Below are positions 26,647 to 34,579 of a stretch of DNA of 64,000 nucleotides, piece after piece (within the stretch, counting starts at the first letter, position 1; each line of letters begins with the position of its first letter). The translations under genes were made by a program, and so were the position numbers. Below the pieces are notes generated by a model, which saw nothing but the letters and a program-made list of their open reading frames with translations, was not told where the DNA came from and made no database searches. The stretch is from the NCBI RefSeq assembly GCF_013315265.1, contig NZ_JABUFE010000006.1, positions 155,381-219,380 on the forward strand. The letters run 5' to 3'. The DNA comes from Parasulfitobacter algicola (GTDB lineage Bacteria > Pseudomonadota > Alphaproteobacteria > Rhodobacterales > Rhodobacteraceae).

Positions 26647-27081
26647 TTAACTTAAATTAAAATCCTGCATCCAGCCCATGAGCCGCTTTTGGTTGACGCC
26701 CATGTCAGATTGTCCAAATCGCAAACGACTGTTAATGATCAGAATAGTGCCTTCCGCAACGGTCTGTGCCTCGACCGTTGTGTAATCAGGAAACCCCATC
26801 AGCAAAGATCGCGTAACATAGGTCACCATGCCCTGATCTGTCGTTCCAGCCAAACGGGTTGTGCGGGGCGTTTCCATGATAATGCGGTCCATTTCAACCA
26901 ATGCATCCTGGGGTGCAGCATCGATAAACATCACCTTGGCAAACCCGCCTTCGCTGGCATGATCACCGGGCACCATAGGATAGGACGACGTATGCCATTT
27001 GGCTTCTTCAGACGGCGCAAATCGAATATAAAGCAAGCCGCATGCAATAAGCACAATCACCAGAAGAAAAACGATTTTCAT
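26647..27081 (-). CDS. DUF1499 family envelope protein
   Basis: 144 residues with an N-terminal membrane helix or uncleaved signal (MKIVFLLVIVLIACGLLYI), then the DUF1499 domain: METPRTTRLAGTT, MVTYVTRSLLMGFPDY and INSRLRFGQSDMGVNQKR are its conserved blocks. Start at 27081 has GGGACAGGG a few bases upstream; the in-frame ATG at 27099 adds only MSRDRD. Function of the family is unknown. It stands alone, convergent with the exonuclease gene. Confidence 0.85.
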   Translation of the reverse strand: MKIVFLLVIVLIACGLLYIRFAPSEEAKWHTSSYPMVPGDHASEGGFAKVMFIDAAPQDALVEMDRIIMETPRTTRLAGTTDQGMVTYVTRSLLMGFPDYTTVEAQTVAEGTILIINSRLRFGQSDMGVNQKRLMGWMQDFNLS

Positions 27082-27166
27082 ATCCCTGTCCCTGCTCAAG
27101 TTCGTATTAGTCGGAAACGCTTGTGTTTCATATGGTGATGTATGCGCCGGAAACCACCCTTAGTGA

Positions 27167-28159
27167 TTAGAGTTTATTCTGGCGTTTATTCCACAGCATC
27201 AGGCACATAATTTCGGTCGCGATGTGGGCCCCGGCAATCGCTGTGGCGCCGGTCGTGTCAAAGGGGGGCGACACTTCGACAACATCGCCGCCTACAACAT
27301 GGATACCGGCAAGATCACGCAAAATGATAGCTACCTGCCCGCTGGACAAACCACCCCACACCGGTGTGCCAGTGCCAGGGGCAAAGGCAGGGTCAAGGCA
27401 ATCAATGTCAAAGGTCAGATATGTTTGATGATCGCCCAAAATATTTTTTATCTTTTGTGCCGTGGCGACTGGGCCGCTTTCGTGGACCTCACGGGCATCA
27501 ATGATATTTACGCCAAGGGTATCATCATTTGTTGTGCGAATACCAACCTGAACCGACCGCGCCGGGTCGATCAACCCTTCTTTCACCGCTTTATAGAACA
27601 TGGTGCCGTGATCGATCCGGTCCATATCATCATCTCGCCATGTATCCGAATGTGCATCAAACTGCAGCAAAGACAGGGGGCCGTACCGGTCGGCATAGGC
27701 GCGCAGGATCGGAAAGGAAATATAGTGATCCCCCCCAAGCACAAGCGACCCTGCATCTGCATCCAGAATGGTTTTGACATGTGTGGTCAGCGCGGCCGGA
27801 AAATCTGAAATGCGGGCATAGTCAAAGGCCAGATCACCGTAATCCACAACGCTGAAGTCACTCAGCGGATCGAACCCCCAGCCATAGGGTGGGTCATAGG
27901 GCTGCAAGCTGCTGGCCTCGCGGATGGCACGTGGGCCAAGCCGTGTGCCGGGTCGGTTCGTGACGGCCTGATCAAAAGGCACGCCTGTAACTGCAATATC
28001 AACGTCTGTCAGATCCTTGGTATAGGTGCGCCGCAGGAATGAGGTCACGCCACCAAACGTGTTTTCAAAAGCTAACCCCTTGGTCCCCTTGCGGGTAATG
28101 GCCGTATCAACCTGGGTCTTTGCGTCTTCTAAGGCCATTCGGCGGTCCGTTCTGTTCAT
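27167..28159 (-). CDS. speB: Agmatinase / ureohydrolase
   Basis: Hydrolyses agmatine or a related guanidino compound to urea plus amine. 330 residues. The binuclear manganese ligands are in LVLGGDHYISFP, LLQFDAHSDTW and LTFDIDCLDPAFAPG. The substrate-specificity loops (for example TNRPGTRLGPRAIREAS) are of the agmatinase/guanidinobutyrase type rather than arginase. The N-terminus (MNRTDRRMALEDAK) leaves the start open between 28159 and 28138. Monocistronic; guanidinobutyrase is a possible alternative activity. Confidence 0.9.
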   Translation of the reverse strand: MNRTDRRMALEDAKTQVDTAITRKGTKGLAFENTFGGVTSFLRRTYTKDLTDVDIAVTGVPFDQAVTNRPGTRLGPRAIREASSLQPYDPPYGWGFDPLSDFSVVDYGDLAFDYARISDFPAALTTHVKTILDADAGSLVLGGDHYISFPILRAYADRYGPLSLLQFDAHSDTWRDDDMDRIDHGTMFYKAVKEGLIDPARSVQVGIRTTNDDTLGVNIIDAREVHESGPVATAQKIKNILGDHQTYLTFDIDCLDPAFAPGTGTPVWGGLSSGQVAIILRDLAGIHVVGGDVVEVSPPFDTTGATAIAGAHIATEIMCLMLWNKRQNKL

Positions 28160-28276
28160 AATTAAGACAGCTTGCTTAGCTTGAGATCATATGTTGATCG
28201 CATTCAAAGCGCCATGTGTTTTGCATTCCGACCGGATCATCGATGTCTTATGAGATTTCCAGTCCTGATTTACCAA

Positions 28277-28741
28277 TCACTCAGGCTGATACAACGGAAT
28301 AGTAGAGATCGACATTTTAGCCGAAGCATTCTGAATATCTCGTGCGTGCGAAATATAGATCAGTGTTTGATTTTGTTCATCCATGATCCGTTTTATCTTC
28401 AGTGACTTCCAGATAATCGACCGACGTTCTGAAAAAACGGATTCCCCTTCGTCGGACATATCAATATCGCCTAATGTGATCGGTCCGGTTTGGCGGCAGG
28501 CAATTGAAGAATTCGACGGATCTTCGAACCAGTTGCCTTTTTGAAGCCTGTCAATAAGTCCCCGTTCAAAATAGGCTATATGACACGTCACGCCATCTAC
28601 CTTGGGGTCCTGAAACGCTTCGATAATAATGTCATTACCCAACCAATCGACGTCAACGTTCCCAATCTTTTCTGCCGCAGCAGATGACGCGAATAGCGCC
28701 GATAAACATACTACTGCAGCCTTAATTACACCAGACATCAT
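28277..28741 (-). CDS. CreA family periplasmic protein
   Basis: 154 residues with a signal peptide (MMSGVIKAAVVCLSALFASSAAA, cleavage about 23) and the CreA domain: IGNVDVDWLGNDIIIEAFQDP, the conserved VTCHIAYFERG and CRQTGPITLGDID. Two cysteines (in VTCHIA and ACRQTG) could form a disulphide. AAAGGA lies four bases before the first ATG and seven before the second, so the start may be 28738. Function of CreA is not established. It is divergent from the small-peptide gene at 29005. Confidence 0.88.
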   Translation of the reverse strand: MMSGVIKAAVVCLSALFASSAAAEKIGNVDVDWLGNDIIIEAFQDPKVDGVTCHIAYFERGLIDRLQKGNWFEDPSNSSIACRQTGPITLGDIDMSDEGESVFSERRSIIWKSLKIKRIMDEQNQTLIYISHARDIQNASAKMSISTIPLYQPE

Positions 28742-29004
28742 ATTTTCCTTTGGTTGCCCAATCTGTTTAACGAACCAAAGCGATTATAGTTTCAGTGCCT
28801 TTGTCATTAAGCTGCATTTTTCATTCCGCTTTAGGCAAAATTACCTCAACTCTTTCTAAAATCTGCAGAATTTCCAAAGCGTTGGAACTATTTTCACCCG
28901 CGCTGAGTTTGCCAATCAGCAGTTGAATGTAACAACGGCATCCGGTGGAAAGCGAACGTCGATCGGGTACAGCAATCTTACTGTTCGCATACGGGAGCTA
29001 TATC

Positions 29005-29079
29005 ATGAACGGAATTATTTATCTTGTTGGCCTAGTCGTCGTCGTATTGTTCATCCTTTCAGTCCTTGGACTACGGTGA
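29005..29079 (+). CDS. 24-residue single-helix membrane peptide
   Basis: A very short ORF beginning MNGIIYLVGLVVVVLFI and ending SVLGLR. Almost all of it is one hydrophobic helix with a positively charged C-terminus. GGGAG stands eight bases before the ATG. The stop is five bases before the next membrane-protein gene, which suggests translational coupling. Codon content and strong ribosome site argue for a real gene; I recall similar small ORFs in Rhodobacteraceae but cannot confirm by search. Confidence 0.65.
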   Translation: MNGIIYLVGLVVVVLFILSVLGLR

Positions 29080-29084
29080 ACCCC

Positions 29085-29705
29085 ATGGCAGATGAAATTG
29101 AAACAGCCGAAGTGGCATTTACGGGTACGTCACGACCCGGCATGGCCTATCTTGAATGGGGCGCGATCTTTGGCGGCATTGCGGTGGCATGTGCGATTTC
29201 AGTCGTCTTGATGAACTTTGGGGCCGCTGTTGGCCTGAATGTTGGAAATCCACTTTTGGCTGATGGATCAGCGTCTTGGAATGTGCTTGTGGCCGGCCTT
29301 TGGGTTATTGTCGTATCAATCTCGGCGGCGTCTGCGGGCGGTTATTTGTCTGGTCGCATGCGGTCACGCCGCGATGATGCGCTTGAGTCCGAAGTCGAAG
29401 TTCGGGACGGCACACATGGGCTTGTCGTATGGGCCGGATCAACACTTATTGTGGCTGCAATTGCTGGCGTATCTGCGTTGGCAGGTGCATTCGTTGCAGC
29501 TGTCGACACGAATGGGTTTGAAGTAACAGAGCAAACTGTGCGTTTTACGAAAAACTCATCTATTATCTTTGCTTTTGCCACAGCCGCAGGCCCAGCCTTG
29601 GCTGCAGCAGCAGCATGGTTCTCAGGTATCTCAGGCGGGACACATCGCGATGGCGGTTTGTCTGTGCATGATGTCGTTCCAGTAATGTTACGCAAACGCA
29701 GCTAA
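29085..29705 (+). CDS. Uncharacterised inner-membrane protein, four predicted helices
   Basis: 206 residues from ATG 29085 (MADEIETAEVAF). Hydrophobic segments at about 28-48, 66-86, 121-145 and 165-185; after the second helix comes GGYLSGRMRSRRDD, then a charged loop. GAVVGL-like small-residue helices suggest tight packing. An upstream in-frame extension to 28923 overlaps the small-peptide gene and is not used. A terminator follows. I do not recognise a functional family. Confidence 0.82.
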   Translation: MADEIETAEVAFTGTSRPGMAYLEWGAIFGGIAVACAISVVLMNFGAAVGLNVGNPLLADGSASWNVLVAGLWVIVVSISAASAGGYLSGRMRSRRDDALESEVEVRDGTHGLVVWAGSTLIVAAIAGVSALAGAFVAAVDTNGFEVTEQTVRFTKNSSIIFAFATAAGPALAAAAAWFSGISGGTHRDGGLSVHDVVPVMLRKRS

Positions 29706-29749
29706 AACTGATCACATCTTGCGACTTTGTGATCAGATCAAACAATCAC

Positions 29750-29780
29750 GTTGACCGGTTAAACCCGGTCAACTTTTTTT
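29750..29780 (+). terminator. Rho-independent terminator
   Basis: GTTGACCGG pairs with CCGGTCAAC (9 pairs) around a six-base loop, followed by seven T. It ends the membrane-protein transcript 45 bases after the stop codon. Confidence 0.9.
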
Positions 29781-29842
29781 ACTTTACTGTCCCAATGGTT
29801 TGGCGTGCGATATAGATGAAATACACAGCAAGGGGCAATCAC

Positions 29843-30679
29843 ATGACCAAATCACAGCAAGAAAAATTCGATAATTTTAAAGCATTGCATGACAATGGGC
29901 AGACTTTTGTAATCCCTAATGCATGGGACGCAGGTTCGTCGCGTATTCTGACCCATCTGGGTTTCATTGCCCTTGCCACCACCAGCGCAGGTTATGCGTT
30001 TTCCATTGGTCGGCGGGATGCCATTGCAGGGCTTAGTCGTGATGAAATCCTGACCAACGCCAAGGCCATTGTCGATGCCACCGACCTGCCCGTTTCAGCG
30101 GATCTGGAAGATGGCTTTGGTAGCAGTCCCGACGCTTGCGCCGAAACGATCAGACAGGCCTGTGATATCGGTTTGGTGGGTGGGTCAATCGAAGATGCAA
30201 GTGGTGATCCTGACACCCCGATCTTTGACATGGGACTTAGCGTAGACCGTATTCAGGCCGCTGTTGACGCCGCCAAAGATCGCCCCTTTCTGCTGACTGC
30301 GAGGGCCGAAAATTTCCTGTATAGCCGCCCTGATCTGGATGATACGATCAAGCGGTTGCAAGCGTTTGAAAACGCTGGCGCAGATGTGCTTTACGCCCCG
30401 GGCCTGCCAGATCTGGATGCCATCAAAACTGTCTGCGCAGCCGTTAGCAAGCCCGTCAACGTCGTCATGGGGCTAAGCGGTGGTCTGCATTCTGTCGCGG
30501 ATCTGGCAAAGGCTGGCGTCACACGCATCAGCGTCGGCGGATCTTTTGCCCGTGCCGCATGGGCCGGCATGATCCGCGCCGCCGAAGAGGTGCGCGACCA
30601 TGGGACCTTCACCTATGCCCAAGACGCCATCCCCGACGGTGTGATCAGCCAGATGATGTCGGATGAACGACGGCGATAG
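29843..30679 (+). CDS. Isocitrate lyase / PEP mutase family protein
   Basis: 278 residues, start at 29843 (MTKSQQEKFDNFKALH) after AAGGGG. A TIM-barrel of the ICL/PEPM superfamily: FVIPNAWDAGSSRIL near the start, then PVSADLEDGFG with the metal-binding acidic residues, and GGSIEDASGDPD. The usual catalytic Cys loop (KKCGH) is not seen, so this is not a true isocitrate lyase. Related proteins include 2-methylisocitrate lyase-like and oxaloacetate decarboxylase-type enzymes. Substrate unknown. No operon partner. Confidence 0.85.
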   Translation: MTKSQQEKFDNFKALHDNGQTFVIPNAWDAGSSRILTHLGFIALATTSAGYAFSIGRRDAIAGLSRDEILTNAKAIVDATDLPVSADLEDGFGSSPDACAETIRQACDIGLVGGSIEDASGDPDTPIFDMGLSVDRIQAAVDAAKDRPFLLTARAENFLYSRPDLDDTIKRLQAFENAGADVLYAPGLPDLDAIKTVCAAVSKPVNVVMGLSGGLHSVADLAKAGVTRISVGGSFARAAWAGMIRAAEEVRDHGTFTYAQDAIPDGVISQMMSDERRR

Positions 30680-30899
30680 GCTTTAGGAAGCTATATCAAG
30701 TCCGGACAAGCCGAAATTCTTGCAAATCATACAAGCAGTTATTCGGTAAAACCGTCGGATGATCCTTGAGAGTCCAAACTAACAAATGCTGCGAAGGCAA
30801 TGAATGGCAGCTTTAGCACGTCCGCATCCTCCGACACAAAGAACGACGGAAATACCGTTGGTGCCCGTTAAACTGTTATCCAAACATACGGAGGATATC

Positions 30900-31661
30900 A
30901 TGAAGACACTAGGCACCACGCTCGCTCTGACGTTTTTGACCGCCGGTGCAGTTCAAGCACACGTGACTATCACTGTGGATGGGGATCAGCGCTGTATCAC
31001 ATCCGATGGCGTGCCCGATCATGACACTGGCCCATGGCGGGCCGGGGCTACGGTGCAAGAGCAGAACCATAGGTTTTGCATGGATGCGACGCCCGAACTC
31101 ACGGACACCATTACCCAGAGCGTCCATATTTCGGGCATTACGCTGACCGGAATTCCAATGCGTCCAGGCACCGCTGAATACTATGATCCGACTTCCGAGC
31201 GTGGTTATTCGCGCGATCCATCTTCGGGGTGGAATGTAGAAGGTGTCGGCGGGCTCATCATGGACGCGCAGAACGCGCATGTGGACGGTGACGGGATGTA
31301 CCACTATCACGGCATTCCGTATGCATTAACAGGCACCCTTGACGGCACGCTCTTTGGCTATGCCGCGGATGGGTTCGAAATCCACTACGTGGGCGATCAG
31401 GTGCAATCGTCCTGGCAGTTGAAAAGTGGCGAACGCACATCCGGTCCAGGTGGCGCACATGACGGCACCTATGTCCAGGATTACGAATTTATTGCAGGCT
31501 CCGGAACTTTGGATGAATGCAACGGGGCCATGATGGACAGAAGCTATGTCTATTTTGCAACCGATACATACCCCTTCTTCCCGCGCTGTTTCAAAGGAAC
31601 AGTGTCGAGCGACTTCATCGGTGGGCGCGGCAATCAGCCCCCGCGAAATGGCGAGGGCTGA
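30900..31661 (+). CDS. Secreted YHYH-domain protein
   Basis: 253 residues. Signal peptide MKTLGTTLALTFLTAGAVQA (cleavage after 20). The mature protein has the YHYH domain: GMYHYHGIPYAL with YHYHG at 134-138 and a following ADGFEIHY block. Six to eight cysteines suggest disulphides. GGAGG is eight bases before the ATG. Function unknown; YHYH proteins are often metal-binding or exported and found in marine bacteria. It is monocistronic, about 220 bases after the previous gene. Confidence 0.85.
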   Translation: MKTLGTTLALTFLTAGAVQAHVTITVDGDQRCITSDGVPDHDTGPWRAGATVQEQNHRFCMDATPELTDTITQSVHISGITLTGIPMRPGTAEYYDPTSERGYSRDPSSGWNVEGVGGLIMDAQNAHVDGDGMYHYHGIPYALTGTLDGTLFGYAADGFEIHYVGDQVQSSWQLKSGERTSGPGGAHDGTYVQDYEFIAGSGTLDECNGAMMDRSYVYFATDTYPFFPRCFKGTVSSDFIGGRGNQPPRNGEG

Positions 31662-31809
31662 TCTGAAACAAACCGAAATTCACAAATTTGCCATTTATAG
31701 ATTAGACTCGAATGATAGCATCGTCCCGCAATCTCACCAAGTGGCTCATTGAACCAAAGGGCTGCTTTTGACACCGTTTGTTGCCCAGACCGAATAAAGC
31801 GTTAAAACG

Positions 31810-32024
31810 CTAAGAATTCAGATAGCCCGTTAGTATTGCGGTAAATGCGCCGATGTGGACAACCATGATCGCCCGGTCTTTCCACATCACACCCACGACA
31901 AACCACAGGATAATGCCGATAATAAAGGCAAAACATTCCACGGAACGATATTCAAACCGGTCAGACCACAGCCCACCAATTGAATGACAGTCGCAACCCA
32001 TTTGACAACGCCAACACGTTCCAA
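31810..32024 (-). pseudogene. DUF6552-like small membrane protein, frameshifted
   Basis: Read on the minus strand from a TTG at 32024 with AAAGGG seven bases upstream, the frame gives ERVGVVKWVATVIQLVGCGL and then GLNIVPWNV. At an A-run at 31930-31933 (T-run on this strand) the sense passes to the next frame: AFIIGIILWFVVGVMWKDRA, then IMVVHIGAFTAILTGYLNS and stop. One missing base restores a single 71-residue, two-helix membrane protein resembling DUF6552 of Rhodobacteraceae. Either a recent pseudogene or a sequencing error. A naive 91-residue ORF over the same bases is wrong in its first half. Confidence 0.7.
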
Positions 32025-32118
32025 TTTGCAAACCCTTTAGACCTTGATCCATGTCTAATCGGTTTGAAACAACGACGCCTGCCACAGGTCCGATTTATCA
32101 AAACGAAAACATCAAACC

Positions 32119-33150
32119 CTAATTAAACATCGCAGGCAGATCTATCGTGCTTTCGACGTTCAGCTGATCCTTGTGTGCCGCAATAAACCGCTCTGCCGCG
32201 CGCTGGCCGGCCTGCTTAAGCTCAGACAACACATAAGGCGACGGCACCATTTTTGTCGCCACGCTTAGCATGTTCATCAGATCATCATCGGCGATCATAT
32301 GGACCACAATATCCTCCATGGTTCCAGATTTCAGCGCCCCGTCGTGCAATAGTCGTTTGACAAAATTAATCGCCCGTAGTTCCCGTAAAAGGGATGAATT
32401 AAAGCTGATCTCATTAATCCGGTTTTGAATTTCAGGCGCCGTTTTCGGAATATCCTGTCGTTCCAGCGGATTGATATTCACGATCACGATATCGTCCGGC
32501 AAAGCGGCTGTAAACAGCGGGAACAACGCAGGATTGCCAGTATAACCACCGTCCCAATATGCCTCAAGCCGATCGGTCGCAGGGTCATGGATTTCAACGG
32601 CCTGAAAGATCGTGGGCAAGCAGGTCGATGCCAGAATGGCGTTGGTCGAGATATCTTCGCCCTCAAATATCTTGATTTTGCCTGTCCGCACATTTGTCGC
32701 ACACACAAACAGCGCAGGCCCATCGTGGGCACAGACTTTATCATAGGAAAACTGCGCCACGATCCGTTCCAGAGGGTTTTGATAAAACGGGCCATAGGTA
32801 TAGGGTGAAAACATCCGCGTGGCGCTGTCGATGAAGGAAAACGGCAAGCTGTATTCAATGGACTGGCTGATCTGACCAAGTGACGGCATCAGCGCCGTCA
32901 TCCAGCTGGCCATGCGCATGTCATTGATCGCGCCCACCTTATGCCAAAGCCAGTTCAGATTTTCGCGCGCACCATCACGACCACCTGACAGCATCCCCGC
33001 CTTGAACGCAGCGCCGTTCAGCGCTCCGGCAGAGGTACCGGAAATCCCCGCAATCTCTATATCATCCTCATCCAGAAATCGATCCAGAACGCCCCAGGTA
33101 AAGGCCCCATGCGCACCGCCACCCTGCAGCGCCAGATTGATACGTTTCAC
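32119..33150 (-). CDS. Patatin-like phospholipase
   Basis: 343 residues, cytoplasmic serine acyl hydrolase. The oxyanion motif GGGAHGAF (10-17), nucleophile Ser40 in GISGTSAGALNG and the catalytic Asp in YWDGGYTGNPA make the patatin Ser-Asp dyad. Its start overlaps the end of the pentapeptide-like gene by four bases, and that gene overlaps bdhA in the same way. The link to bdhA suggests a role in PHB or lipid breakdown. Substrate not known. Confidence 0.92.
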   Translation of the reverse strand: MKRINLALQGGGAHGAFTWGVLDRFLDEDDIEIAGISGTSAGALNGAAFKAGMLSGGRDGARENLNWLWHKVGAINDMRMASWMTALMPSLGQISQSIEYSLPFSFIDSATRMFSPYTYGPFYQNPLERIVAQFSYDKVCAHDGPALFVCATNVRTGKIKIFEGEDISTNAILASTCLPTIFQAVEIHDPATDRLEAYWDGGYTGNPALFPLFTAALPDDIVIVNINPLERQDIPKTAPEIQNRINEISFNSSLLRELRAINFVKRLLHDGALKSGTMEDIVVHMIADDDLMNMLSVATKMVPSPYVLSELKQAGQRAAERFIAAHKDQLNVESTIDLPAMFN

Positions 33151-33461
33151 GATTGGCTTGCCTCATAGGCCGCAATCAGATCGGTGATCAGGATACCGTC
33201 GATCATCGCATCGGTTATATCTGCATTTGTAATCTCAAGCCCTGTCAAATCCGCAGCATTTATGCTGACCCCCGATAGGTTCACATCATCAAATGTCGCA
33301 TCTGTCAGCTTGACATTTTCAAACGTCAGCCCGGTCATATTTGCATCAATGATCTTGGCATCGGTCATATTCGCGTCCTGAAATTCTGCGTTTTTCAGAC
33401 TGACGCTTTTAAATGTCGATCCGTCCAGCTGTTGATTTTCGATCTGAAGTTTATCGCTCAT
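33147..33461 (-). CDS. Pentapeptide-repeat-like protein
   Basis: 104 residues from ATG 33461 (MSDKLQIENQQLDG). Residues 10-95 consist of runs with a hydrophobic residue every fifth position and frequent N/D-A/M neighbours (for example NAEFQDANMTDAKIIDANMT), as in pentapeptide-repeat right-handed beta helices, here degenerate. The gene is sandwiched, with four-base overlaps on both sides, between bdhA and the patatin gene. Perhaps a regulator or scaffold of one of them; no function is known. Confidence 0.8.
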   Translation of the reverse strand: MSDKLQIENQQLDGSTFKSVSLKNAEFQDANMTDAKIIDANMTGLTFENVKLTDATFDDVNLSGVSINAADLTGLEITNADITDAMIDGILITDLIAAYEASQS

Positions 33462-34231
33462 AATGCGGTCCATCCTCCGTCTACGCTGATTGTTGTGCCG
33501 GTGATCTGTGCCGCCGCGTCCGAGGCCAGAAAAACCGCCGTGCCACCCAATTGTTCGACCGTGGCAAATTCTTTCGATGGCTGGCGGGTCAACAAAACCT
33601 CGCGCACAGCTGTATCGCGGTCCATATCATATTTTTTCATCGTATCGGGGATCTGTTCTTCAACCAGCGGGGTCAGAACGTACCCGGGACAGATCGCGTT
33701 GGCGGTGATCGGTTCCTCGGCGGTTTCCAGCGCCACGACTTTGGTCATGCCCACAATTCCGTGCTTGGCCGCCACATAGGCCGATTTATAGGGCGAAGCT
33801 GTCAACCCATGGGCCGAGGCGATGTTGATCACCCTGCCCCAGCCCGCCTTGCGCATCAATGGCAAGGCCGCAGCGGTGGTGTGAAAAGCCGAACTCAGGT
33901 TGATGGCGATAATCGCATCCCATTTTTCAGCTGGAAATTCATCGATACCCGCCACATGCTGAATGCCGGCATTGTTGATCAGAATATCGCAGGCGCCAGC
34001 TTTTTCGATCAAGGCCCGGCATTCGTCGCCCTTGGACATATCGGCCTTGATATACCGCGCCGTCACACCCGTCACATCGGTGATTTCCTGTGCCAATGCA
34101 TGGTCATCCTTGGTGTCGGTGAACGAATTCAACACAACGTTCGCCCCGGCTTTTGCCATCTCGCGTGCGATGCCAAGCCCGATGCCTGAATTCGACCCGG
34201 TTATGATTGCTGTTTTTCCGTTCAATGACAT
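33458..34231 (-). CDS. bdhA: 3-hydroxybutyrate dehydrogenase
   Basis: Oxidises D-3-hydroxybutyrate to acetoacetate with NAD, the step that feeds PHB breakdown products into acetyl-CoA. 257 residues, a short-chain dehydrogenase with cofactor motif ITGSNSGIGLGIA near residue 10, INNAGIQH, and catalytic Tyr-Lys in YKSAYVAAKHG. C-terminal PGYVLTPLVEEQIP is typical of BdhA. Start 34231 (MSLNGKTAII) is closer to family length than the upstream in-frame ATG. First gene of an overlapping three-gene operon. Confidence 0.92.
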   Translation of the reverse strand: MSLNGKTAIITGSNSGIGLGIAREMAKAGANVVLNSFTDTKDDHALAQEITDVTGVTARYIKADMSKGDECRALIEKAGACDILINNAGIQHVAGIDEFPAEKWDAIIAINLSSAFHTTAAALPLMRKAGWGRVINIASAHGLTASPYKSAYVAAKHGIVGMTKVVALETAEEPITANAICPGYVLTPLVEEQIPDTMKKYDMDRDTAVREVLLTRQPSKEFATVEQLGGTAVFLASDAAAQITGTTISVDGGWTAL

Positions 34232-34579
34232 GACTTGCCCCCTTTTCACCATAGGTAAGCTGTCATGCTGCAGATGCAAAGAAAATTACAGAAAATCAAA
34301 CAATCATCCCAAAGACCCACACCAAGGATGATCACAGTACGGCTTACAGAAATATCGCACATCGCATTTGCCCGATCCTTTTGCACCTGCCTTATTCTCA
34401 ATCATATTTAGAAAACATCTTTGCAAAAAACACGCTATGAGCGATTAAATTCTTACATTTTTCGCACCTGATCGGCGAAATTTTGTTATTGTCGCCAGTT
34501 GCAAAACAATCATTTGTTATCACCCGTTTCTTGATCTTTGGTTTGCTTACAAAACTTCAGCATCCTCAGGAGCGACAAG
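34232..34579. other. AT-rich intergenic region between bdhA and the RTX gene
   Basis: About 350 bases between two divergent genes; both promoters must lie here. A small inverted repeat TTTCGC / GCGAAA occurs near 34458-34479. I see no gene, tRNA or clear operator. Confidence 0.5.

Noticed and set aside
29843..30679. Isocitrate lyase of the glyoxylate shunt
   Set aside because: Too short, and the KKCGH catalytic loop is not found; it is an ICL/PEPM superfamily member of unknown substrate.
31810..32085. Intact 91-residue ORF
   Set aside because: Only its C-terminal half looks like protein; the N-terminal half is the wrong frame of a DUF6552-like gene, so I call a frameshifted pseudogene instead.
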